The notes under the pieces are model-generated. The model made no database searches, was not told where the DNA came from, and was given only the letters and a program-made list of their open reading frames with translations. Position numbers and translations under genes: made by a program. Below are positions 22,638-33,936 of a stretch of 64,000 nucleotides of DNA, piece by piece; the stretch's first letter is position 1; each line of letters begins with the position of its first letter. Source of the stretch: Ricinus communis (Eukaryota > Streptophyta > Magnoliopsida > Malpighiales > Euphorbiaceae). Where the stretch lies: positions 22,259,626 to 22,323,625 of the forward strand of contig NC_063261.1 of the NCBI RefSeq assembly GCF_019578655.1. The letters run 5' to 3'.

Positions 22638-25600
22638 AGATGATGATGCATCCATGTGTGACCGTTTGATGTTTCAAAATCAAGTTTGTTTCATTCTATC
22701 TGTTTGTCTTCTGTCTGCACCTGTATTATATGAGCACATGTAATAATAGTAGTTGTTATTATGCTTCTAGCAATGTCCTTGACCTTCTTTTTTTCTTTTT
22801 ATGGAAGGAAAGCTCTTTGAAAATTTCTTTAAATGCATATAAGCTTTAATCAAATTATAATTTATCATCCGCAAAAATCATATACCATGACGTACTAAAT
22901 TATTTAAAAATAAAATAAAATAAAGGGAAGCAAGCAATCTCAGGTATTTATACTTTTTTGCAACAGGGAAAGGGTGAAAAAGACACATTAAAATAACTCC
23001 AAAAACAAGCAGCTGTCTTTGTCTATACGATAAAATAAGGGAGCAGACCTGAATAATTAATATTGTTTCTTATCCATCTAACCCAGCTAGATAACCACAA
23101 CCTTTTCTTTCATAAAGTTATTGTAGCTTTCGCTTTTGATTATGTCGTAGATATTAGGTAAGTCTCGCATTAGGAAATAAAAAACCTTATAATAAATGAC
23201 AGTACATCATGGGACATTGCCCACAAATTAAATCTAAATTACAAAAAAAAAACATTTATTTTTAAAAAATAGAAATAGTGGATTTAAGTTTTATTCTTTG
23301 CTACGAAGTGAATGTATATCAGTCATGGAAATAAATAAGTATGCCCTAAAACTATAATAAGATTTTATTAAAGGCTTATTAGAGTCCATTTCTTCTTAAA
23401 AATTCCTCAATTTACTCAGAGAACCGGTTAAACATACTAAATGAATTATTATGTTTATGATGAACATAAAAGAACCCATTTAATGATTGGTTATTAAACT
23501 CCCAATGATTAAATAAAATAAGAAAAAAAACAAATTTGAACAGCTATTTTCTTTTGAAGATTTTGGAAAGTATAAAAAACAGACTAAAATATGCCACACT
23601 GGAGGTGGCATTTTCTTATTGCCCTGTAATTCTCTCTTATTATAAAGTAGTTGCTCTAAGCTCTATAAAAAAGGGAAATGTGTAACCTTAAAAATGTCTT
23701 TGCCAGAAGAAGATAATCATTTCTGTAACCTATATAATATAAAAAGATTCTCTCAAGGCATATAGAATATACACAGTTTTATTCTTTATTTTTCTTATAA
23801 AAAAAAATAAGAAGATTATCTGTACATGTCATTATAACTAGATTAATTAAATTATTACTATAATCATTTCCCACAAATCCTCCATTATCATTCAAATCCA
23901 ACCTGTCTGCTTCACAATTTTCTGTGGACCGTTGTAGAGGGATAATCATTGGCTCTTCTGCAGACAAATTTTAAAGAATAAAAAGGATAAGCCCATTGAT
24001 TTTTAATATATATTTATTAGCTGCTGTGCCATGGAAGCTGTTAACATAATCATTAAGAAAAAATTGATAATTTTGTCCGGAAACTAATTCATCCTTAATA
24101 AGCTTTTCTTACGTTTTCTTACCATGAAAACCTGTAAAGCTCACTCTAAAATCATATATGATATTTACTTGTAATACACATGAGAGTTAATTCATATAAT
24201 AATAGCTTATGTTTTTTCTTAAGACAAAGGTGTTTGAGTTTAAGTTTTTATTTCTATATTAAATAAAATTTTATTTAAAAAAAAAAATTAGCTTCACCCT
24301 TTTATGTAGTTCACCCATTGAACCTCTCATGTACATAAGAAAGGATTTCAATCATAGCCGACAGATAAATGTTTTCAAAAACATTTTGTCAAAGCCCGAC
24401 AGTGTCATGGAGAAGAAAAGCACTTAGGTGGCAGAAACTTTGTGGTTCAGTGAACATCCGTTACCCATGTGTCCCCACCGATCACGAGACACGTGGCGCC
24501 TTGTAGCAGATTATACAGGGTAGAAAAGCAACCATTGACCAGAAGGAACTAGTTCGAACTCAATTTCGATTGCTCTCCCATGTTTTACATGTGTTTTTTG
24601 TTAACATTGGTAACCCATATTTGATGATTCTCTCATGGGTGTTGTGTATTCAGTCGATGGTTCCTCTTAGGGTCTGGCTCCAGTGGGCTCTTTAATTAAG
24701 TGAAAATATTCTATTTTCTTTAATTGAGTGAGTTAGATTGTCAATTTATCATACAAATCATGATAAAAATTGTTTCTAATCAAAATTGAACCATTTTATT
24801 AATTTGTTATTTTAATGTTCAAAACTGCAACAAATTTTTTATTAAAATCTAATAAAATAAAGATAATTTAATAAATAGATTAGAAATAAATTAATTTAAA
24901 TAAATAAATTAAATGACATCTTAAAGAATTCTTAATTTGATATGATTATTAATTGAACGTATATATATTTTTCATCTGTGAGGAGTTGAATGAGAAGAAA
25001 TTCTCATGTCCAATCTTTTTGGCAGTGATAGAATTGAGAAATAACCAATGACTAGAATCCAAAAAGAACTCCAAAAAGTAATTAGTTTTTTTAAGGTATT
25101 CATATTTATTTAGGCTGTTATACTTTTTAGACATTTGAATCTGATTGGATTATATTTAAATAAATAAAAATGAGACTCTGTATAATAATATAAAATATAT
25201 GCTATAATACATATATATATTTGATAAATCAATTACTACCTACGAAAATAGCTATAGATATATAGGGAATATTTCTTATTATATTAGGTGGCTATTGTTA
25301 AATCATGACAAAATAGTTTATATATATTTAAAGTTCGAGCACGACTTAGTCTGGCTTAAAATTTTTTAAACTTAAGTTCAAGTATGATTTAGACTCAAAA
25401 TATATAAATTTAAGATTTTAATCAAATTTAACTCGTCATAAAAATTATAAAATGATTTATTTTATAATTTTCAAGTTAAATTAAATTTGTAGAATGAGAT
25501 ACAATAAATAATGTTTTTAAATTTATTTAAAAAATAATTAAGGCTTTTCGGATTTAGACTCGAGGGTGAATATTCTTGTGTAAAACCTAAAAATTCTTAG

Positions 25601-26896
25601 AAAGATTTGGACAGAATATTCAGACTCATAAACAACATAAATTCGGGACAGGAAAATAGAATTAAAAGAAGGACACTTTTGTTTTATTTTAGGTGCTAAA
25701 AGAATTCCCAATATTCTGTGCCAACAAAGTCAAAATTCTAATCAATTTTCTATGTATATGATTTTTTCCATTTTAACTTTTTCAAAACACAAAGCTCCAC
25801 TTCTCAACCTCTTCAATTCCATTATTGAAAGATGGGCGGTGGCTTCATCAACATCATCATTTTTATACATGTGGCCACCCTTTCGCCAACTATGAAATGC
25901 ACTATACAACTCTGTCGTTTTCACCAAACAATATTTGACAGGCCAATTTCGTCCATTCTTTTCATAAAAATTTTTGCTACTAACTCGAATGTTAACATTT
26001 CCATGGTTTTATGTTTTAGCAATATCCTTTAGATTTTGTAAATATTTTGATTATCAAACTAATTAGATCATGGCTATATTATTTAATTTCAATTTTTATT
26101 GTCAACACCTCTACTCAAATGTATTTTTTTATAGCATTCTCTGCTCATATATTAAATCTTGTTAAATTCTTTTTGTTTCGATATATGATATAATTTCTTA
26201 ATATAAAATTTATATATATTAATAATTTATATACTAAACTAATTGTATAATTATATGTGTTTTTATTTATTAGTTATTACATTTTTATCGGTTTGATTTT
26301 AATAATAATTTATTAATGATAATAATTAAATCAATCAATAAAAATATAACAACTAATAAATAAAATTATAATATTACTATACAATTAATTTAATTTAAAA
26401 ATGATGTTGTATATTGAATTTATTAAAAAATTTCTATGACTCCTATTTTTCAAAAAAAATATATTATAAGTCTTTCAATTTAAATTGTTAAATTTTATTA
26501 ACTAACAATTGAAAGATATAAGAGCATTTATTTGGGTTAAGTTATTAAAGTTGATTATCCCTTCACAACCCACCAAACTTCTCATATAAAATTTTAAAAG
26601 AATTACGAATAAGATTTAAATTGTAAAAGTTAAATAATTAGATTTTATTTTTCATTTTCATTGGCCTTATAAAAGAAAGTATTACCAGAAAATGATTGGT
26701 CGGCCACAAGATAACTTGCAAATTTCAATAAATTACACTAAATATGTCCCACCACTTCTCCTATAAAATACATCATTAAATACCCACTCTCCACTATCTA
26801 AAGGTCACTAATCACTCCCTCACTGTCTATTTCTTGCAATTTTTTGAGTTCAAGAAAAAAGAAAGAAAGAAAGAAAGAAGATTACTACAGGTAGCA
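22638..26896 (+). promoter_or_regulatory. Intergenic region and promoter of PIP1 copy B
   Basis: Begins with the 3' UTR of copy A. From ~23700 it repeats the upstream blocks of copy A in the same order but with different spacing. GACACGTGGCGCC at 24488-24500 is a G-box/ABRE (CACGTG 24490-24495) in the block matching 20490-20545. GATTGGTCGG is at about 26694-26703 and TATAAAA at 26762-26768, 135 bp before the ATG. No other gene recognised; much of the remainder is AT-rich filler. Confidence 0.55.
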
Positions 26897-28200
26897 ATGG
26901 AGGGCAAGGAAGAAGATGTTAGATTGGGAGCTAACAAGTACAGGGAAACACAGCCAATTGGCACGGCGGCTCAAAGCCAAGATGATAAGGATTATACAGA
27001 GCCACCACCGGCGCCTCTGTTTGAGCCTGGCGAGTTGACTTCATGGTCGTTTTATAGAGCTGGAATTGCAGAGTTCATAGCGACTTTCTTGTTCTTGTAT
27101 ATCTCTGTTTTGACTGTTATGGGTGTTGTTAAAGCACCCACTAAATGTTCCACTGTTGGTATTCAAGGGATTGCTTGGGCCTTTGGTGGCATGATCTTTG
27201 CTCTTGTTTACTGTACTGCTGGCATTTCAGGTTCTTACACTTCGCTCAAATCTAAAATATGATGCTAACTTTCTACCGACGCTAAGTTTAACATTTTAGT
27301 ATATTTCTTGCTTTTATATTTTTAAAACTATAAATATGACGTTGGTGATGGTCGTGCAGGAGGACACATAAACCCAGCGGTGACCTTCGGGCTGTTTCTG
27401 GCAAGGAAGTTGTCGTTGACAAGGGCTTTGTTCTACATGGTGATGCAGTGCCTTGGAGCCATATGCGGTGCTGGTGTAGTAAAAGGATTTGAAGGTAGTC
27501 ATGACTACACTAGGTTGGGTGGTGGTGCTAACAGTGTCAACCCTGGCTACACCAAAGGTGATGGTCTTGGTGCTGAAATTGTTGGTACCTTCGTCCTTGT
27601 TTACACTGTGTTCTCTGCCACTGATGCCAAACGTAGTGCCAGAGACTCCCATGTTCCCGTAAGTTAATCTTCACTTTTATTTTGTACACAAAAAGTTTAA
27701 AATGGTACAAATAGAATGTTAAGTTGAACCCTGTACTGAATATAATTATAACTTTTTGTGCATGATTAATTAATTTCTAGTAGGCTAATAATTAATTATG
27801 CTCAATGTTGTAAGAAATAAGCACTTCAATTTTATCTTGTGTATATAATGAATTTGGGATTTTTATCAACAGATTCTGGCCCCTCTGCCAATTGGGTTCG
27901 CTGTGTTCTTGGTGCACTTGGCTACCATCCCAATCACAGGAACTGGTATCAACCCAGCTCGTAGTCTCGGTGCAGCCATCATCTTCAACAAGGACCAAGG
28001 CTGGGATGAGCATGTAGGTCTTTCTTTTCAAAATACTTCTGCTGCCCATTTTTGACTTCTAGCTTTGTACCTTATTAATGCTTGATTATATATTTCACTT
28101 GTTTGTGCAGTGGATTTTCTGGGTGGGTCCATTCATTGGAGCAGCACTTGCAGCTCTCTACCATCAAGTTGTGATCAGAGCCATTCCTTTCAAGAAGTGA
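26897..28200 (+). CDS. PIP1: Plasma membrane aquaporin PIP1, copy B
   Basis: Exons 26897..27230, 27360..27658, 27873..28013, 28111..28200; 287 residues. The open frame extends 21 codons upstream of this ATG, but the start was set to match copy A and the PIP1 family; the extra codons lie in the AAAGAAAG-rich leader. The protein is identical to copy A except Glu for Asp in GWDEH and no extra C-terminal Cys. Same NPA motifs, six helices and PIP loops. Exons 1-2 and intron 1 are 95-98% identical to copy A, whereas introns 2-3 do not align and exon 3 differs at about 14 of 141 bases, all but one silent. A tandem duplicate in the same orientation, 4.3 kb downstream of copy A. Confidence 0.95.
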
Positions 28201-28849
28201 AGATGTTGATGATGCCAGATATTTGTGACAGTTTGATGTTTCGAGATCAAGATTAAGTTTGTTCCATTCTACCTGTTTGATCACTGTGCACCTGTATCAT
28301 ATCAGCATGTAATAATAGTACTCAATTCTATGTTTATCAATAGCCTTGACCCTCTTCTTTTTTGTTTGAGGAAGGGAAGGTTTGGTAAAAGGTCCCATCT
28401 TTAAGAAGGTGGGCTGTTTGTATCACTATTTCTCTTTCTTATATTATTATTGTTATTAATATTATGTGTATGGTTCTGAATTGTTCAATGTCATTTTCAT
28501 GTCACCGACCTGCCACAAACCTACTCTCTTAGCTCATGGTCTAAACAATAATAATTGACTTGTGTCATTATTGTCCTTTTCTCCCTCAAATGATAAGCTT
28601 AACTAATGTGTTGTGAGGTGGGATTCAGTAGCCATTAATTGATGATAATGCTTTGCTTGCTTCCACTTTGTCCTTATCTTCCCACAAGAACATTCAGCTT
28701 AAGGCTTGGACACGAAAGACGAAGAAATTGATAAAAGCAATCCTATCCTTGAGCTATGCTGTTGTTTTGTAACCCAAATAAATCAATCTATCAACAGGCT
28801 TATCCTCCAAAACAAACTAGGAATGCCTTCAGGATCTTTTTATTGTCAT
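28201..28849. other. 3' flank of PIP1 copy B
   Basis: Contains the 3' UTR, similar to that of copy A for the first ~120 bp (CATTCTA.CTGTTTG, CACCTGTAT.ATATCAGCATGTAATAATAGTA type), then unremarkable intergenic DNA. No gene recognised. Confidence 0.5.
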
Positions 28850-30310
28850 TATAATGTAAGAACTAAGAACCAATATACCAGTTGAAAATCCCACATTGTG
28901 ACCATCATCATCATTCCTAATCAATACTAAAAGAGTTAGTTTCTTTTCCGGACAGTTGATATTAAAAGAAAAAGAATTGATAATGGAGCTCCACAAAACC
29001 AGGATCACCAGCAAAAGAAGAAGCATCAAAGGCTGTCAGGTTCCCATTATAAGGAATCTCACCCGATAGATTGTTATTTGATAAACTCAAGTGCCCCATA
29101 AATTATAGTGAAGAGATGCTTGGAGGTTGAACGTGAAAACAAATTGCTTGAGATATCAAGTGACGCTATTTGATGCAATTCTGAAATGCTTGGAGGAATC
29201 TGCCAACTGATCATGTGATTTCTTGACAAGTTCAAGTCCACGAATCCCCACTATAATTTGGTTAATTTACGAGGAAAATCTCCATGTAAATAGTTCCTGG
29301 AAAGGTCTATGCAAGTCATAAGGGAAAGAGTTCCGGTGTACGTTCAAGGCAAGCGCCATTCACCTTCATAACTAAACTTTCTTCGTAATAGGGACCTTCA
29401 CTTGCTTCATAAATTGAAAAATCACTAATATTTAGCACTTCAGTCTTGAAAAATCACCAAGACTATCTAGCAAAGTACCATATATTTCAAATTTGCAAGA
29501 GAGAACGGAATTTTCCAGGAACCTAATTCGATCTCAATCTAAGAATTCTAATTAGATATGATCCCAATCCAAAAGGGTGTTTCATCCAAGGTTTAGAGTT
29601 TCCAACCTTGACTAGTTCTGACGAGTCGGTGGCAGTTTTCCATACATCATATTGTTGCTAAATTTAGCTGGCCAAAAGAGCTAGAAAACTCTGGTCTAGG
29701 GAACACAAATCCCCTACACTCAAAAGGATTCTTCCTGATATATTGTTCCTTGATCAATGATCGGCGAAAAGGTCCTCTAAAAGATTCAGGAATTTCACCG
29801 ATAACGGTTGCCAGCAAGTGAAAGGAAGTATAGCACAAATTTGCTTATATCATCTTAGGTAGGACCTGAAAAATGGTTGTCAGAAAGATCCAGTGCTTCT
29901 ACCTGACCAACAAGAAGACGTATTGACCCTTCAAAGATATTACACTTCAATCAGTGAAGGACACAACTAAAGGGTTTCGCAACTGACCCTGTGACTAGTT
30001 AAAGAAAGATTTATTGTATAAGGACCTTAAGAAATATCCCAAAACTGGGAGGGCATGAAACCTGAAATACTAGCATTGTGAGCAATCAAGAATCGGAAGC
30101 AGTAGAGAAGAGCTCCGCTAGATTTTGTAGCTGACTCAACCAAATTGGAAGTTTACCAACCAAATCAACTTCCACGGAGGCAATTTTCTAGTCCTCCAAG
30201 CATCTCTGATAACTTTAAAATCATGAAGTCTAGAAATTGAGCTTGGAATTTTGTCCCCGTGTCATTGCTGAACCCGCAACGGATGTCATGTTTTCTTGAT
30301 AGTGTGTGGC
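28850..30310 (-). pseudogene. Second receptor-like protein (LRR) pseudogene
   Basis: Reading the minus strand from ~30300 downwards gives, in scattered frames, typical LRR pieces: a QFQ/AQFLD strand, SQLQNLAEL, LVRQVEALDLSDNHFSG-type remnants, VIGEIPESFRG (29647-29838), then TCIDLSRNYLHGDFP, VDLNLSRNHM, IPPSISELHQIASLDISSNLFS, and the end cap GNLTAFDASSFAGDPG with a Cys-rich tail and INCPEKK followed by acidic residues near 28900. Stops and frame changes interrupt it at least every 100-200 bp. It faces opposite to the LRR pseudogene at 3.8-9.0 kb. Intact relatives are EIX-like and similar surface receptors. Limits are approximate. Confidence 0.75.
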
Positions 30311-30619
30311 CTAAAGCTTAAAAAAGTCAAAAAATTAAAGGGCTTTTTACACAAATGCCCAAATAACTAAGTCAATTAATTTTTATACCCTCAGCTCCAA
30401 AATGTAGAAAAATTACACTAAAACCAAGAACTTTTACTTTTATACTCTGAAGTTAAAATAACTGGCCTCCTCCTCCTCCAAAATGGTCAATTCAAATTCA
30501 CCAAAAAATCACACCATATATAACGATAGCTGATTCACATCAACCTGGACAAATTCGCAACAAATTTAATAGTGATCTCATTAATAAATATTTAAAATTA
30601 AATATTCTGAATTTAGAAG
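30311..30619. other. Intergenic DNA beside the LRR pseudogene
   Basis: The part 30340-30480 has a degenerate AAATGCCCAAATAACT / TTATACCCTC pattern typical of old plant repeats. No gene recognised. Confidence 0.4.
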
Positions 30620-31680
30620 AAGAACTATTCGGCGGTTGTGGCTGGTCATCCTAAACCGATCAACGAGTCTGCAATATATTTGATTTTTAGGCAATTTTTT
30701 TTATTGAAATCCGGCGAAAAAATCTCGATATTGCTTGGTAGGACATTTCCTCCGAGGTCGCCTTCTTCTACCTGTTGTACGAGAGTTCGCTTGTAAGAAC
30801 TGGCGTACCAAGGGAGATCTTTCGATCACTCTGTTAGATCCAAGGCACATCTTCATCAAGCTCTCGAACAAAGAAAATATGCACTAAAAAATAAAGAGAA
30901 GTTTTTGATTAAAGGATTGATGTTTAGGGTTTGTTTTCTTTCGGAGCCATGATTTCCGTCTCCGCAATTGCAATCCAATGCATGCCCCTATTTGGTTGGA
31001 TATCGCGACTCGATCTCCCTATTTATTGTCTTCTTCTTTGAGTTTCGTCTTTTTTTTTATCATCTATACTTTCGGAATTGGCCTGACCCTTGATGGTCCT
31101 ACGAAGCTTGTCTCACGCCTACTGGCATATGCGGTATGCAGGTGTTGGGTCTAGGTGTAGATGGAGATTCTCGTTCTAGTTCCAGTTCTAGTTCAGGTTA
31201 TGGTTCGAGTGGAAAAGCAGAGAGGGCATCCCTTCCCTAAGTTGGCTAGATCGCTCGAACGAAGGAATCCGTCTTGTCTCGCAATGGCAGAAGAAAGAGA
31301 TATCATTGCCAATCGGGAGGAAATGAGTTGGTCGAGTGCCTACGCTCCTAGGCAAGTATGCATCTTAAACAAAGAACCCTATGAGCTAGCGGTGGGATAA
31401 GAAAAGTATATTTTTCGAGTGTGCAAGTTTCCAACCGGGTTAAAGGCGATGTAGAGAATATTAAAATATGCTCTATGAAATATCATTCGAAGCTTTAGAC
31501 AGGTGTTATTGGGCCCTTATGGTATCTCTTACACATTCCGACGATTGGCCGAGCAAATAAGTGAACTTCAAAGTGGATTTGTTGTGCGAAGAGTACATTA
31601 TGACCCGTGGCCTCTTGCCTGGTGGGGGCAGCTCCTCCGTTGTGGTTAAACGGGAAACCCGACTCCACAAACCCGAGGAA
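30620..31680. other. Compositionally distinct block, possible organelle-derived insert
   Basis: By eye about half G+C, in contrast to strongly AT-rich DNA on its right. It contains repeated TCTAGTTCCAGTTCTAGTTC-like motifs near 31170-31200 and a 79-codon open frame (31161-31400, +) that I do not recognise. The texture resembles plant mitochondrial intergenic DNA, but no mitochondrial gene could be identified. Alternatively it is an old coding or retroelement remnant. Confidence 0.25.
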
Positions 31681-31759
31681 TTATTAAGATTTTCAATTTT
31701 TCTTATTACAATTACTTTTTCTAATATTGTTCTAATTCCTTATTAATTTATGTTTTATT

Positions 31760-33435
31760 TATTCTATTTATATAGAATAAATTATAATTATTTACTATAA
31801 CTTTATAGTATTTTATATTATGTAGTTATAATAGAAATATCTAAAAACTTAATAGCTTTTATAATAAATGACTATATAGAATATAGTCAGTAATTATATA
31901 AGATATAAGAATTATTATATATTAGCAATATATAATTAGCTTTTTATATAATATAAAATTTATAAAATATTTTATAATTATATAATATTTTATACAACAC
32001 AAATTTATATAATATAATATAATGTAATTGTATTATATTTTATATAATATAAATCTATATAATACAATTATAATTATATAATATCTATAGGTATATTATA
32101 AGTATATATTTTTAAGATTTGGTAAATTTGTGTTTATATTTTGTGTATTTGATTTATATCTTGTAAAAATTTTATATATTAACTATTATATGAATTAAGT
32201 CTATAAAAAGAATATATTAATTATACATTACATAAAAAAATATAAAACAGTTTTAAAAGTATACAATAAATAATATATATTAAGTATATAACACATTTAT
32301 TTCAAGTATATAATTCTCTGATGCTTACTGAATTTTGTTCGTTCAAATTTTAAATCATCTTATATATATTTTTTACATAGATATGAACATAATCTCTATT
32401 TTTTTCACCACAATGAACATTAGAAAGAAAACATGATATATGAAAATTCTAATATAACATGTATTCTCATTACCGAAAGACAACAAATTTCAAAACCTCA
32501 TTATTAATAGTATATATATACTATGAATATATAATTTACACCAAGTTTATTTCGAGTATACAACGAATATTATTAAAGTATATTATGAGTATATAAAGAG
32601 CATCATCGTAATATATTATGAATATATTCAACTTATACTCAAACATGCTTATATATAAAAATTCTTTTGATGTCAAAAAGACTAATATTTGCAAATTTAA
32701 ATTGAAGCAATAAAGTTTCTAAATATATATGTCATTTATAATAAACTCAAATAAACAAAATCTACAACTTAAAATGTCTATGAGAAAATGATACCTACTT
32801 AGCTTAAAATTCTTAAAAACGACTTTATTATATATTTTTTAAAGTTTAAAAAATTATAGAAGATGAATATTAGATTTTAAAACTCATATTTACATAAAAC
32901 TAAAAAATAGATATATTTTATAAAAAATCTAGAAAACAATATATATAGCTATATCATAAGTATATATATTTAAATTTAGTAAAATTATGTTTATACTGTG
33001 TGTGTTTTATATATATCTTATAAATTTTTTTGTATATTAACTATTAAATGAGTATAAGTATATAAAAAATATATCAATAATATATAAAATTATTTTCTAA
33101 AAGAATATATAAATATAAATAATTTTTAATATATACAGTAGATAGTATATATGAAGTATATAACAAGTTTACTTCAAGTATATGATATTCTAATTCTTAT
33201 CAAATTTTCTTTGCTCAAAATTTAAAATTATCTCTTATATTCTTTTATATATCAATGTAGAAACAATACATATTGTTATCCTTCATCACAATGGACATTG
33301 AAAAGAAAACATGAGATATGTAAACTTTGATGTAACGAACATTCTCATATCAAAGAATAACAATTTTTAAATTTTACAAAAATAATATCAAATCAAATAA
33401 AAATTAAAATGGAGTGGTCAAGAATGAGTATATAA
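31760..33435. repeat. AT-rich diverged tandem repeats, copies 1 and 2
   Basis: A unit starting around 32090 (AAGTATATATTTTTAAGATT) and running to ~32510 recurs from ~32945 to ~33390. Shared landmarks are AAGTATATAACA...TTTCAAGTATAT, TCAAATTTTAAAT.ATCT, TTCA.CACAATG.ACATT and AGAAAACATGA. A third copy follows the copia element at 38298. Identity is perhaps 70%. No coding potential. Confidence 0.6.
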
Positions 33436-33860
33436 TGTAGAAAAATATGAACGTGATAGAGCAAAATCACAGCTAATAATTTGAGAAAATAAAGATAAAG
33501 AAAGACAAAATACACAATAGAACACACAGATTTACGTGGAAAACCCCTAAACAAATTAGGGTAAAAACCACAGGCAAGAATAGAAGAATTTTACTATAAG
33601 AAAATAATAGGAGTTACAAACTCTCTATTTATAAAGGAGAAAACATTAAAATTCTCTCTTTATAATAGGAGAAAAATAATTGCTTTAACTCTCTAATATT
33701 TATTTCTTATTTTTGGGATAAATGAATAACAAAGTGAGGCCTTTATTATATAGGCTTGAAAGACACCTCAAGATTGTTAACTTAGCAATGTGGGAAAAAA
33801 ATACTCCTCAAATTTAATAACTTAGCAATGTGGGAAAGATAAATTCTCTAAATATCAACA
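33436..33860 (-). repeat. 3' LTR of the 4.86 kb copia element
   Basis: 425 bp, TG...CA on the + strand (TGTAGAAAAAT ... ATATCAACA). Preceded by TATAA. Same orientation as the right LTR. Confidence 0.95.
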
Positions 33861-33936
33861 ATCTCCCACTTGAAGATTTGATTAAGGATCAGTCATATCT
33901 TCACACCGTTCTTTCTTCCTTGCCTTTTCATACTGC

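Noticed and set aside
26834..26896. N-terminal extension of PIP1 copy B
   Set aside because: A-rich leader sequence translated by chance; copy A and the PIP1 family start at MEGKEEDV.
31161..31400. 79-codon open frame in the compositional island
   Set aside because: Starts in repeated TAGTTCCAGTTC sequence and has no recognisable family.
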